From positions 186,001 to 250,000 of the forward strand of contig NZ_JABEQJ010000002.1 of NCBI RefSeq assembly GCF_014174255.1: a stretch of 64,000 nucleotides of DNA, written 5' to 3'. This stretch comes from Gluconacetobacter sacchari. Lineage in GTDB: Bacteria; Pseudomonadota; Alphaproteobacteria; Acetobacterales; Acetobacteraceae. Of this stretch, positions 8,410 to 17,398 are shown piece after piece. Position numbers and translations under genes: made by a program. Within the stretch, counting starts at the first letter, position 1. Each line of letters opens with the position of its first letter. The notes below the pieces were generated by a model. The model was given only the letters and a program-made list of their open reading frames with translations. It made no database searches and was not told the DNA's origin.

Positions 8410-10503
8410 CTAGCCGGATCGCAGCGTTCGCGCGGCGTCGCGGCGGTCGAACAGGTCCACCGCCAGCGCGACCGCCTCGCGCCGTGCCTCGGCGCCGCCT
8501 TCGACGATCCGCTGCGCGTCCTGCGCCGCGATCGTCACCAGCAGGTCCAGCCTGGCGCCGGTCGCCAGCCGCAGGTCGGGGAGGCCGGACTGGCGGCGGC
8601 CCGCCAGGTCGCCGCCGCCGCGCAGGCGGAAATCCTCGTCCGCGATCAGGAAGCCGTCCTCGGTATCGCGCAGCAGCGATAGCCTGCGTCGCGCCGTGCC
8701 GCCCAGCGCGTCGTCATGCAGCAGCAGGCAGAACGATTCGGCGCCGCCGCGCCCGACGCGGCCGCGCAACTGATGCAACTGGGCCAGGCCGAACCGTTCG
8801 GCATGTTCGATCACCATCACCGTGGCGGCAGGGATGTCGACCCCGACCTCGATCACCGTCGTCGCGACCAGGATGCGCGTGCGCCCGGCGGCGAAATCGG
8901 CGATCGCGGCCTCGCGCACCGTGATGTCCTGCCGGCCGTGCGCCAGCCCCACCAGCGGCCCGAAACGCTCGGCCAGGACCGCGAAGCGCGCCTCGGCCGC
9001 CGCGATGTCCAGCGCCTCGCTCTCGCTGACCAGCGGGCAGACCCAGAAGACGCGGGCGCCGCCCGCGATGGCGCGGGCAACGCCTTCCAGCAGGTCGCCC
9101 AGCGACGCCATGGCGTGCAGCGAGGTGCGGATCGGCAGTCGTCCCGCCGGCTTTTCGTCCAGGCGGCTGACCTGCATCTCGCCCCACTGTGTCAGCAGAA
9201 GGGTGCGGGGGATCGGGGTGGCGGTCATGACCAGGATGTCGGTCAGGTGACCTTTTTCACCCAGCAGGAGCCGTTGTTCGACGCCGAAACGGTGCTGTTC
9301 GTCGATCACCGCCAGCGCCAGGTCGGCGAATGCCACCTTGTCCTGGAACAGCGCATGCGTGCCCACCACCAGCTTCGCGTGGCCGGTGGCGATGTCCTCC
9401 AGCACCGCGCGCCGGGCCCGGCCCTTGATGCTGCCGCTGAGAAAGGCGACCGGGACCGGAGCCAGCCGGGTGAAGGTGGCCAGATGCTGGCGGGCCAGGA
9501 TTTCGGTCGGCGCCATCAGCACCGCCTGGTGGCCGGCCTCGACCGCGCCCAGCATCGCCAGCAGCGCGACCAGCGTCTTGCCCGCGCCGACATCGCCCTG
9601 CACCAGTCGCAGCATCGGGCGCGGCGAGGCCAGGTCGGCATCGATTTCGCGCAGGGCGCGGGCCTGGGCGCCGGTGGGGCGGTAGCCGAACCGCTCCAGC
9701 GCGATGGCGCGCAGCGTGCCGGTCGGCACGACCGCGCGGCCGGGACGGTTGCGGTTGCGCCGCCTGGCCTCGGCCATCGCCACCTGTTCCGCCAGCAATT
9801 CGTCGCAGGCCAGGCGCAGGCGCGCCCTTTCCGACGCGGCGGCGTAGGCGTCGTCCTTCAACAGGTCGGGAAAGTCGTCGGGGCAATGCAGTTGGCGCAA
9901 TGCGGTTGCGAAATCCGGCCAGTGGCGCCGTGCGACCAGGGTGGGGTCCAGCCATTCCGGCAGTTCGGGAAGCAGCGGCATCGCCTGCCGCAGGGCGTTG
10001 CGGACCTGGCGGGGAAAAAGCCCCGCCGTCAGGGGCCAGACCGGGTCCAGCAGCGGGATCCGTCCGATCTCGCCGCCCGGCACGATATGGTCGGGGTTGG
10101 CGATCGACAGGCGGTCGCCGAACGCGTCCAGCATGCCGGAGACCGCGACATCGCTGCCGACGACCATCTGCCGCGCCTGATAGGGCGAGAAAAAGGCCAG
10201 TTCGATGGCGCCGCTGTCGTCCGACAGGCGAACCCGCCAAGGCTGGCGCGTGCCGCGCGCCGGCGCGTCGAGCCGCTGCACGCGGCCCGACAGCGTGCAG
10301 ATCCGGCCCGGAATGGCGTCGCGCATCAGGGGACGATAGCGGCGGTCGATCACGGAATCGGGAAGATGGAACAGCAGGTCGGCCACGCGTGTCCCGCCTG
10401 TGGCGCGCGCCAGCAATTTGGCGGTGGCGGCGCCGACCCCGGGAAGCGTGGCGAGCGGGGCCAGCAGCGGGCCGAGAAGGGCCCGTGAGTTGTCCTGGAT
10501 CAT
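8410..10503 (-). CDS. recG: ATP-dependent DNA helicase RecG
   Basis: Remodels stalled replication forks and recombination intermediates. The protein has about 697 residues: an N-terminal wedge/OB region, then the helicase core with Walker A GDVGAGKT, the Walker B/DEQH box IDEQHRFGVEQ, motif III TATPIPRTL and motif VI QLRGRVGRG. Both conserved helicase lobes are complete. I chose the ATG at 10503 (MIQDNSRALLG) by alignment to the family N terminus. An in-frame ATG at 10536 has a GGAG close ahead and would add 11 residues. It is divergent from sdhE and mfd, a conserved alphaproteobacterial neighbourhood. Confidence 0.96.
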   Translation of the reverse strand: MIQDNSRALLGPLLAPLATLPGVGAATAKLLARATGGTRVADLLFHLPDSVIDRRYRPLMRDAIPGRICTLSGRVQRLDAPARGTRQPWRVRLSDDSGAIELAFFSPYQARQMVVGSDVAVSGMLDAFGDRLSIANPDHIVPGGEIGRIPLLDPVWPLTAGLFPRQVRNALRQAMPLLPELPEWLDPTLVARRHWPDFATALRQLHCPDDFPDLLKDDAYAAASERARLRLACDELLAEQVAMAEARRRNRNRPGRAVVPTGTLRAIALERFGYRPTGAQARALREIDADLASPRPMLRLVQGDVGAGKTLVALLAMLGAVEAGHQAVLMAPTEILARQHLATFTRLAPVPVAFLSGSIKGRARRAVLEDIATGHAKLVVGTHALFQDKVAFADLALAVIDEQHRFGVEQRLLLGEKGHLTDILVMTATPIPRTLLLTQWGEMQVSRLDEKPAGRLPIRTSLHAMASLGDLLEGVARAIAGGARVFWVCPLVSESEALDIAAAEARFAVLAERFGPLVGLAHGRQDITVREAAIADFAAGRTRILVATTVIEVGVDIPAATVMVIEHAERFGLAQLHQLRGRVGRGGAESFCLLLHDDALGGTARRRLSLLRDTEDGFLIADEDFRLRGGGDLAGRRQSGLPDLRLATGARLDLLVTIAAQDAQRIVEGGAEARREAVALAVDLFDRRDAARTLRSG

Positions 10504-10651
10504 GGTGTCGGGCGCGCCTGGTTCGATCGTTCTCATTGCTCCGGGGGCGTTTCTCCGGGCGGGTGCGACTGCCGGGCTGACAGGGCCCCGCCGGAGGGCT
10601 ATAGGACAGCAACGCGAAGGAACAAAACGAAACCATATCCGGGCAGGCAGC

Positions 10652-10963
10652 ATGTCCCTCGATACACCCGACTTCTCGACCCTCGATCCGCGCCGGCGCC
10701 GGATTTATTTCCGCGCCACGCATCGCGGCACGCATGAAACGGACATCCTGATCGGCGGCTTCGTGACCTCGCGCCTGGCGGCGATGTCGGATGACGAGAT
10801 GGATGCGCTGGAAGAGGTGATGGACCTGCCGGATGCCGACCTCGCGGACTGGCTGAGCGGCCGCAAGCCGGTGCCGGCCGATGTCGATTGCCCGATGTTG
10901 CGCGCCATCATCGCCGATGCCAACGATCCCGCCCGGCAAGCCGCGATCCGGGGAGAGCGATGA
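10652..10963 (+). CDS. sdhE: Succinate dehydrogenase flavinylation factor (SdhE/SDH5)
   Basis: Small 103-residue cytosolic protein that promotes covalent FAD attachment to SdhA. The signature RRRIYFRATHRGTHETDILIG (about 14-34) includes the RGxxE-type motif, here RGTHE, and is followed by the acidic helix DDEMDALEEVMDLPDADLADW. The ATG at 10652 fits the family N terminus. Its stop overlaps the mfd start as ATGA. It is divergent from recG across 148 bases. No sdh genes are in the window. Confidence 0.92.
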   Translation: MSLDTPDFSTLDPRRRRIYFRATHRGTHETDILIGGFVTSRLAAMSDDEMDALEEVMDLPDADLADWLSGRKPVPADVDCPMLRAIIADANDPARQAAIRGER

Positions 10964-13900
10964 CAGCGGAGGTGAGGGACCATGCCGCCGGACGGACCGG
11001 CTGGATGAATGTCTGGGGGGTGCCGGACGGGTTCGACGCCTTTCTCGTCGCCCGCCGCGCCCACGAGCATGACGGGCCGGTGCTGCATGTCGCCCGCGAC
11101 GACGCGGGCATGGCCCGGATCGGCGACCTGCTGTCCTTCATCGCGCCGAATGCCGAAATCCTGCGCTTTCCCGCGTGGGACTGTCTGCCTTACGATCGGG
11201 TGTCGCCCAATCCGGCGATCGTCGCGGAGCGGGTCGCGACCCTGACGCGCCTGCTGGAGCCGGCGACGGGCCCGCGCATCGTGCTGACCACGGTCGGCGG
11301 GCTGGTCCAGCGGGTGACGCCGCGCGCCGCCTTTCGCGGCCAGTCGCTGACGGTGGCCGCCGGCGACGGTCTGGACCAGGATTTCCTGATCGAATTGCTG
11401 GTGGCCAACGGCTACAACCGCACCGACACGGTGATGGAACCGGGCGAATTCGCGACCCGGGGTGGTATCTTCGACATCTTCCCCTCCGGCGAGGCCGAAC
11501 CGGTGCGGTTGGACCTGTTCGGCGACGAGGTGGAGAATATCCGCCGTTTCGACCCCGCTACCCAGCGTTCGTCGGAGCGGCTGGAGCGGTTCGTGATGCG
11601 TCCGGTGGCCGATTTCAGCCTTGATCCGGCCAGCATCTCGCGCTTCCGCACCGGGTGGCGCGACCTGTTCGGGCCCGCCGCCGCCGGCGACCCGCTCTAT
11701 CAGCATGTCTCCGACGGGCGGCGCCATGCCGGGCTGGAACACTGGCTGCCGCTATTCTACGAGCATCTGGAAACGCTGGTCGATTACCTGCCGGGCCTCG
11801 CGGTGGTCATGGCTCATCAGGCGGACGAGGTTCTGTCGTCGCGGCTGGAGATGATCGCCGATCATTTCGAGGCGCGGCGCCAGCCGGTGCGCGAGGGCGA
11901 GGTTCCGTACCGTCCGCTGCCGCCGCACCTGATGTATCTGGACCGCAAGGGGTGGGAGGGCATGCTGTCCGGTCACCCGGTGGTGGTGTTCAATCCCTTT
12001 TCGCGCCCCGAGGGAGCCGAGGGCATCGATGCTCTCGGGCGGCCGGGGATCCTGTTTGCCCGTTCGGTGGCGGACGGGTCGCGCGAGAACGTGTTCGCCA
12101 TGCTCGACGCGCAGGTCCGGCAATGGGCGGAGACCGGGCGCCGGGTCTATCTTTCGGCCTGGACCCGAGGATCGCGCGAGCGGATCGCGACGCTGCTGCG
12201 CGAGCATGGCATGCGGGTCGAGACGTTCGACACCTGGAACCAGGCGCGGAGCCTGCCGGCCGGCACTGTCGGGCTGCTGATCCTGGGGCTGGAGCGCGGC
12301 TTCATCGCGGACAACCTGGCCTTCGTGTCGGAGCAGGACCTGCTGGGCGAGCGGATTTCGCGCCCGCCGCGCCGCCGCAAGCGCGCCGACCAGTTCATCG
12401 CCGAGGCGTCGGAGATCGCCGAGGGCGATCTGGTGGTGCATCAGGATTACGGCATCGGCCGCTATGACGGGCTGGAGACGGTGGCGGTCGGCAGTGCGCC
12501 GCATGACTGCCTGCGGCTGGTCTATGACGGCAACGAAAAGCTGTTTCTGCCGGTCGAGAATATCGAATTGCTGAGCCGATTCGGCTCCGACCAGGCCGGG
12601 GTGGCGCTGGACAAGCTGGGCGGTGCCTCTTGGCAGAACCGCAAGTCGCGGATGAAGCAGCGCATCCGCGACATGGCGGGCGAACTGATCCGCACCGCCG
12701 CGCTGCGTGCCCTGCGCGAAGCGCCCAGCCTGACCCCGGCGGAAGGGCTGTGGGACGAATTTTGCAGCCGCTTCCCCTTCGCCGAGACCGAGGACCAGGC
12801 GCGCGCCATCGTCGACGTGCTGGAGGATATGGGCTCCGGCCGGCCCATGGACCGGCTGGTCTGCGGCGATGTGGGCTTCGGCAAGACCGAGGTGGCGCTG
12901 CGCGCGGCCTTCGTGGCCGCGATGTCGGGCGCGCAGGTGGCGGTGGTGGTGCCGACCACGCTGCTGGCGCGGCAGCATTTCCGCACCTTCTCGGCCCGGT
13001 TCGGCGGGCTGCCGGTCACGGTGGCGCAATTGTCGCGCATGGTGACCGCCAAGGAGGCGGCGGCGGTCCGCAAGGGGCTGACGGACGGCACGATCAACAT
13101 CGTGATTGGCACCCATGCCCTGCTGGCCAAGGGGGTGCAGTTCGCCGACCTGGGATTGCTGATCATCGACGAGGAGCAGCATTTCGGCGTCGCCCACAAG
13201 GAAAAGCTGAAGGCGCTGCGCGAGGACGTGCATGTGCTGACCCTGTCGGCCACCCCGCTGCCGCGCACGCTGCAACTGGCGCTGACCGGCGTGCGGGAGA
13301 TGAGCCTGATCGCCACGCCGCCGACCGACCGGCTGGCGGTGCGCACCTTTATCATGCCCTTCGACAGCGTGGTGATCCGCGAGGCGATCCAGCGCGAGCG
13401 TTTCCGGGGCGGACAGATCTTCTGCGTCGTGCCCCGGATCGAGGATCTGGACCGGATGGGCGCGCGGCTTCAGGAGATCGTGCCCGACGCGCGGCTGGTG
13501 CAGGCGCATGGCCGCCTGACGCCCACCGAGCTGGAGCGGGTGATGACCGAATTCAGCGACGGCAAATACGACATCCTGCTCTCGACCAACATCGTGGAGA
13601 GCGGGCTGGACATGCCGGCGGTGAACACGCTGATCATCCATCGGGCCGACATGTTCGGCCTGGGGCAACTCTATCAGTTGCGCGGACGCGTGGGGCGCGG
13701 CAAGCAGCGCGGCTATGCCTATCTGACCTGGCCGCAGACCCATGTCCTGTCGGCCGCCGCCGAGAAGCGGCTGGAGGTCATGCAGACCCTGGATACGCTG
13801 GGCGCGGGCTTTACCCTGGCGTCGCACGACCTGGACCTGCGCGGCGCGGGCAACCTGCTGGGCGACGAGCAGTCGGGCCATATCCGCGAGGTCGGGATCG

Positions 13901-14442
13901 AACTCTACCAGCAGATGCTGGAAGACGCGGTGGTGGAACTGCGCGCCGAAAAGGGGAGGCGCAAGGCCCAGGACCGGGACTGGACGCCGAACATCATCCT
14001 GGGCCTGCCGGTGCTGATCCCCGAGGACTACGTGCCCGACCTGCCGGTGCGACTGGGACTGTATCGCCGCATCGCCGGCCTGGCGAACGATGCCGAGATC
14101 GAGGCGATGGAGGCCGAACTGGTCGATCGGTTCGGCTCGCTCCCCGACCCGGTGCGCAACCTGCTGGACGTGGTCGCGATCAAGCGCCTGTGCCGCGAGG
14201 CCGGGGTCGAGCGGCTGGAGGCCGGACCCAAGGGGATGGTGATCCAGTTCCGCGGCAATCATTTCGCCAATCCCGCCGGGTTGGTCGCCTGGATGGCGGC
14301 GCAGAAGGACGGCAATGTCCGCCTGCGCCCCGACCACAAGCTGGCCCTGGTGCGGGAGATGACGAATGCGCTGCGCATTCGTCTGGCGAAGGACACGGTC
14401 CAGGCGCTGGGCCGCCTGGCGGAGCAGGAGAAGGCGGCCTGA
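10960..14442 (+). CDS. mfd: Transcription-repair coupling factor
   Basis: DNA translocase that removes RNA polymerase stalled at lesions and recruits UvrA. The length of 1160 residues is normal for the family. The order is a UvrB-like N-terminal module (DYLPGLAVVMAHQADEV), an RNA-polymerase-interacting domain (GDLVVHQDYGIGRYDGLE near 490), a RecG-like motor with Walker A CGDVGFGKTE (about 634-644), the DEEQHFGVAHK box, SATPLPRTLQL, QLRGRVGRGKQRG and the TRG region, then a C-terminal TRCF domain. The start overlaps the sdhE stop by 4 bases. It ends 11 bases from the convergent downstream gene. Confidence 0.97.
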   Translation: MTAEVRDHAAGRTGWMNVWGVPDGFDAFLVARRAHEHDGPVLHVARDDAGMARIGDLLSFIAPNAEILRFPAWDCLPYDRVSPNPAIVAERVATLTRLLEPATGPRIVLTTVGGLVQRVTPRAAFRGQSLTVAAGDGLDQDFLIELLVANGYNRTDTVMEPGEFATRGGIFDIFPSGEAEPVRLDLFGDEVENIRRFDPATQRSSERLERFVMRPVADFSLDPASISRFRTGWRDLFGPAAAGDPLYQHVSDGRRHAGLEHWLPLFYEHLETLVDYLPGLAVVMAHQADEVLSSRLEMIADHFEARRQPVREGEVPYRPLPPHLMYLDRKGWEGMLSGHPVVVFNPFSRPEGAEGIDALGRPGILFARSVADGSRENVFAMLDAQVRQWAETGRRVYLSAWTRGSRERIATLLREHGMRVETFDTWNQARSLPAGTVGLLILGLERGFIADNLAFVSEQDLLGERISRPPRRRKRADQFIAEASEIAEGDLVVHQDYGIGRYDGLETVAVGSAPHDCLRLVYDGNEKLFLPVENIELLSRFGSDQAGVALDKLGGASWQNRKSRMKQRIRDMAGELIRTAALRALREAPSLTPAEGLWDEFCSRFPFAETEDQARAIVDVLEDMGSGRPMDRLVCGDVGFGKTEVALRAAFVAAMSGAQVAVVVPTTLLARQHFRTFSARFGGLPVTVAQLSRMVTAKEAAAVRKGLTDGTINIVIGTHALLAKGVQFADLGLLIIDEEQHFGVAHKEKLKALREDVHVLTLSATPLPRTLQLALTGVREMSLIATPPTDRLAVRTFIMPFDSVVIREAIQRERFRGGQIFCVVPRIEDLDRMGARLQEIVPDARLVQAHGRLTPTELERVMTEFSDGKYDILLSTNIVESGLDMPAVNTLIIHRADMFGLGQLYQLRGRVGRGKQRGYAYLTWPQTHVLSAAAEKRLEVMQTLDTLGAGFTLASHDLDLRGAGNLLGDEQSGHIREVGIELYQQMLEDAVVELRAEKGRRKAQDRDWTPNIILGLPVLIPEDYVPDLPVRLGLYRRIAGLANDAEIEAMEAELVDRFGSLPDPVRNLLDVVAIKRLCREAGVERLEAGPKGMVIQFRGNHFANPAGLVAWMAAQKDGNVRLRPDHKLALVREMTNALRIRLAKDTVQALGRLAEQEKAA

Positions 14443-14453
14443 AGCGACAGGCC

Positions 14454-15386
14454 TCAGCGCAGCGGTAGCGGGATGTGATTGACGGTCAGGATGCCGCCTG
14501 CCCACGCCACGTCCCACGACGTCTGGGTATCGGCGTGATGGCCGACCAGGTTGGCCAGGGCCAGCGCGCCGGCCGGCCGGATCTGCCCGGCGGCGCGCAG
14601 GGTTTCGATCAGTTCGGGCAGGTTGCGCATGCTCATATGCCCGGCGGCCGAGGCCGCGTCGGGGCTGCCGGTCAGTTCCGCCGTGCCGCTGCCCTCCAGT
14701 TGCATGTCGCCGCGCCGGGCGCGCAATGTCCGGATCGTGACCGGCACGGCGATGCTGCGGGCCGGGCGGCCGGCGGTCGCGGCCAGCAGGGGGCCGAGCG
14801 CCTGGGCCGGCACCGCGAAATCCGATCGCGCGTCCTGGGGCAGCAGAGCCGCCAGCACGCTGTCCCCGTTGATGCCGGCACCGCGCATTTCCAGTGAAAC
14901 GGCGATCGGCCGCGCATCCCCACCGCCGGACAGATGCAGGTGCATGGCACTGAAACGGATCTGCCGCGCGCCGGTCGTCGCGACCGGTGACGACCACGCG
15001 ATGTCGTACGACCTGCCCGACTCCAGCCCTGCCATCATCGGCTGGAGGGTCGCGAGGAAATAATCGGCCGTGCATCCGGCGCCATGATGATTGACCAGTG
15101 CGCCGAGCAGCACCACCGACGCGGCATCGAGAAGATCGCGCAGCGCGCGCGCGTCGCCGGCGGGACCGCTGATCGTGACCGATGCGGCATGGAGAGAGGG
15201 CGCGCCGGTGCCGGGCGCGGACCGCAGGACATAATTGAGAGCGGTCATGTCGGTCGCCGAGGCCGACAGGCTACCGGCTCCGGCGATGGCGCAGGCCGGC
15301 GGCAGCGGCGCGGCCTGGACGCCGGTCGTCGCCATGGCGAGGATTGTGCCGAGGAGAGCCGGCAGGACGGGAATGCGCGTGATCAT
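14454..15386 (-). CDS. Secreted protein of unknown function, DUF2125-like
   Basis: The 310-residue product has a cleavable signal peptide (about 1-25, ending VQA). The mature part is rich in Ala, Gly and beta-type segments. Toward the end it carries GTAELTGSPDAASAAGHMSMRNLPELIETL and a terminal GGILTVNHIPLPLR, which resembles the C-terminal pattern of DUF2125 proteins. I am not certain of that assignment. The ATG at 15386 is supported by the immediate signal peptide. It is convergent with mfd, and divergent from the YfeH-like gene across 153 bases. Confidence 0.6.
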   Translation of the reverse strand: MITRIPVLPALLGTILAMATTGVQAAPLPPACAIAGAGSLSASATDMTALNYVLRSAPGTGAPSLHAASVTISGPAGDARALRDLLDAASVVLLGALVNHHGAGCTADYFLATLQPMMAGLESGRSYDIAWSSPVATTGARQIRFSAMHLHLSGGGDARPIAVSLEMRGAGINGDSVLAALLPQDARSDFAVPAQALGPLLAATAGRPARSIAVPVTIRTLRARRGDMQLEGSGTAELTGSPDAASAAGHMSMRNLPELIETLRAAGQIRPAGALALANLVGHHADTQTSWDVAWAGGILTVNHIPLPLR

Positions 15387-15539
15387 CGACTTGCCCCGGG
15401 AATAACGATCTTGTACCGCCCTTCCTTGGCACGGGATCGTGACCGAGGCGAGGCACGCTGCGATATTTCGGTGGTTGGCGTGCCGGTTCATGGTGCGGGC
15501 CGCCGAGACGTCCTTTCCACCGCCAGCGGAATTTTTCCG

Positions 15540-16541
15540 ATGCTCAAACCCGACCCGTTCCTGATCAGCCTCGTCTGCACCGTCATCCTCGCCACGCTCC
15601 TGCCGTGCCATGGCGCCGCCGTGCCGATCTTCCAGGATCTGGCGATCGCGGTCATTGCCGTGATGTTCTTCATGCAGGGCGCGCGCCTGTCGCGCGAGGC
15701 CGTGGTGGGCGGCATCGTGAACTGGCGGCTGCATCTGGCGATCCTGCTCTGTACCTTCGCGCTGTTTCCGCTGCTGGGCCTGGGGCTGCATGCCCTTTTT
15801 CCGCACATGCTGCATCCGGCGGTGTGGCTGGGCATCCTGTTTCTGTGCTGCCTGCCGTCCACGGTGCAGTCCTCGATCGCGTTCACCTCGATCGCGCGTG
15901 GCAATGTGCCGGCGGCGGTCTGCGCCGCGACCACATCCAATATCCTGGGCATCTTCATCACCCCGCTCCTGACCGGGCTGGTGCTGGAACGCCATGGCGC
16001 GGCGTCGGGGCACGGCGGCGTGGTGGCGATCATGCTGCAATTGCTGTTGCCTTTCGTGCTGGGACAGGTCCTGCAACCCTGGCTGGGTAAATGGGCGCAT
16101 CGCAACAAGCGCCTGCTGTCGATGACCGACCGGGGATCGATCCTGATCGTGGTCTATACCGCCTTCAGCGAGGCCGTGGTCCAGGGGTTGTGGCACCAGA
16201 TGCCGCTCTCGCAGATCGGGTTGATCATGCTGGCGGACAGCGTCCTGCTGGCCCTGGTGCTGCTGATCACCACGCTGGGCAGCCGGGTCCTGGGCTTTCC
16301 GCGCGAGGACGAGATCGCGATCGTGTTCTGCGGTTCGAAGAAGACCCTGGCCTCCGGCGTGCCGATGGCCAACGTGCTGTTCCCGGCCGCCACCGTCGGG
16401 CTGGTGGTGCTGCCGCTGATGATCTTCCACCAGATCCAGCTCTTTGTCTGCGCGGTGCTGGCCCGGCGCTATGCCCATCAGGCCGGCAGGAAGGCTGACA
16501 GCGCGTCCAGCAGGGCCCGAGGGGCTTCCTCGGGGATATAA
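15540..16541 (+). CDS. YfeH/SBF-like transporter (bile acid:sodium symporter superfamily)
   Basis: Inner-membrane protein of 333 residues with about nine to ten hydrophobic segments. The SSIAFTSIARGNVPAAVCAATTSNILGIFITPLL stretch (about 104-140) and FCGSKKTLASGVPMANVLFP near 265 are signature regions of the YfeH subgroup (SBF-like CPA transporters). The substrate is unknown. The ATG at 15540 puts the first membrane segment at the N terminus. The last 64 bases overlap the convergent hydrolase-like gene, which encodes this protein's polar C-terminal tail on the other strand. That tail is probably dispensable. Confidence 0.85.
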   Translation: MLKPDPFLISLVCTVILATLLPCHGAAVPIFQDLAIAVIAVMFFMQGARLSREAVVGGIVNWRLHLAILLCTFALFPLLGLGLHALFPHMLHPAVWLGILFLCCLPSTVQSSIAFTSIARGNVPAAVCAATTSNILGIFITPLLTGLVLERHGAASGHGGVVAIMLQLLLPFVLGQVLQPWLGKWAHRNKRLLSMTDRGSILIVVYTAFSEAVVQGLWHQMPLSQIGLIMLADSVLLALVLLITTLGSRVLGFPREDEIAIVFCGSKKTLASGVPMANVLFPAATVGLVVLPLMIFHQIQLFVCAVLARRYAHQAGRKADSASSRARGASSGI

Positions 16542-17275
16542 TAGCCGCAGGCGATTTCTGCCTCGCTGAGCGGGCCGGTCGCGTAGGGCTGCCACAGATG
16601 GGCGGGATTGTACCATCCCCCCAGTCGCCCGTCCCGCGACCAGGCGACCAGCAGCGGACAGGCGATGCGCAGATCCCCCGGATAGGGGGGAATGCGATTA
16701 TGGCCGTTCGCACCGGGTGTCTCGCCCGCCGGCATGGTTTGCAGGTAATCGGCGACCGCCGGGCGGCTGAACGGCGCCACGGAATGCGGTGCCGGCCGGG
16801 TCCATTCCTCGGGCACCGCCATGGTCGCCGATTCGGGCTTGGGGTGAAGCTGGGCGAACCAGCACCCGCTGTAGCGCGACAGTTCGAAGGCCAGGTCGGC
16901 GCGGCCGTAATGGCCGGGCGAGGGGATGCATTCGATCTCCGCCACGTACGTCACGCGGTCCGGCGCCAGCCAGGCGGCATAGGCGGCGATATGGCCGCCG
17001 GTGCCGTGGCCGGCCACCGCCAGGCGTTCGTGCCCCAGACCCCGCGCCAGGCGCAGCAATTCCTCCGCCTGGCGGCGGAAATCCAGGTCGCGGGGCAGGT
17101 CGGGGCACAGGACCGTATGGGTCGCGGCCAGGTCCGGCGCGATGGCGTGCCAGGCGACGTGGCTCTGCATCTGACCGTGCAGCAGGACCAGCAACGTGCC
17201 TTGCCCGCCCAGCCTGGCCCGTCGTGGACCGTCGCTCCACGCCATTTCCGTCAATTCGAGTTCGCCGAAGAACAT
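16478..17275 (-). CDS. Alpha/beta-hydrolase homologue of haloacetate dehalogenases, catalytic residues lost
   Basis: The 265-residue alpha/beta-hydrolase fold shows LLVLLHGQMQSHVAW (about 28-42) and an overall layout like haloacetate dehalogenases (WFAQLHPKPE, CPLLVAWSRDG, GYYIPEEAP). The nucleophile elbow reads AGHGTGG (88-94), with Gly91 where Asp or Ser should be. The usual GHFLPEE motif reads GYYIPEE, with Tyr245 replacing the catalytic His. The frame is intact and the codon use ordinary, so this looks like a pseudo-enzyme rather than a decaying gene. The ATG at 17275 has TGGAA 6 bases ahead. A longer frame to 17326 is less likely. It is divergent from the PLP decarboxylase. Confidence 0.8.
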   Translation of the reverse strand: MFFGELELTEMAWSDGPRRARLGGQGTLLVLLHGQMQSHVAWHAIAPDLAATHTVLCPDLPRDLDFRRQAEELLRLARGLGHERLAVAGHGTGGHIAAYAAWLAPDRVTYVAEIECIPSPGHYGRADLAFELSRYSGCWFAQLHPKPESATMAVPEEWTRPAPHSVAPFSRPAVADYLQTMPAGETPGANGHNRIPPYPGDLRIACPLLVAWSRDGRLGGWYNPAHLWQPYATGPLSEAEIACGYYIPEEAPRALLDALSAFLPA

Positions 17276-17398
17276 GCTGGTTCCATTAAAGACTTGATGC
17301 GCGCGATCGCACACATATAGGCACACAGCAAATTATTGGACAGAACGGGGCGACTGGCCAGCCTGCCGATCCCCCCATGGCAAGGAAGCGAACCGCCC

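Noticed and set aside
11752-15075. Open frame of over 1100 codons on the minus strand opposite mfd
   Set aside because: It mirrors the mfd codon periodicity in high-GC DNA, is rich in Arg, Gln, His and Gly, and shows no domain. mfd on the plus strand is unmistakable.
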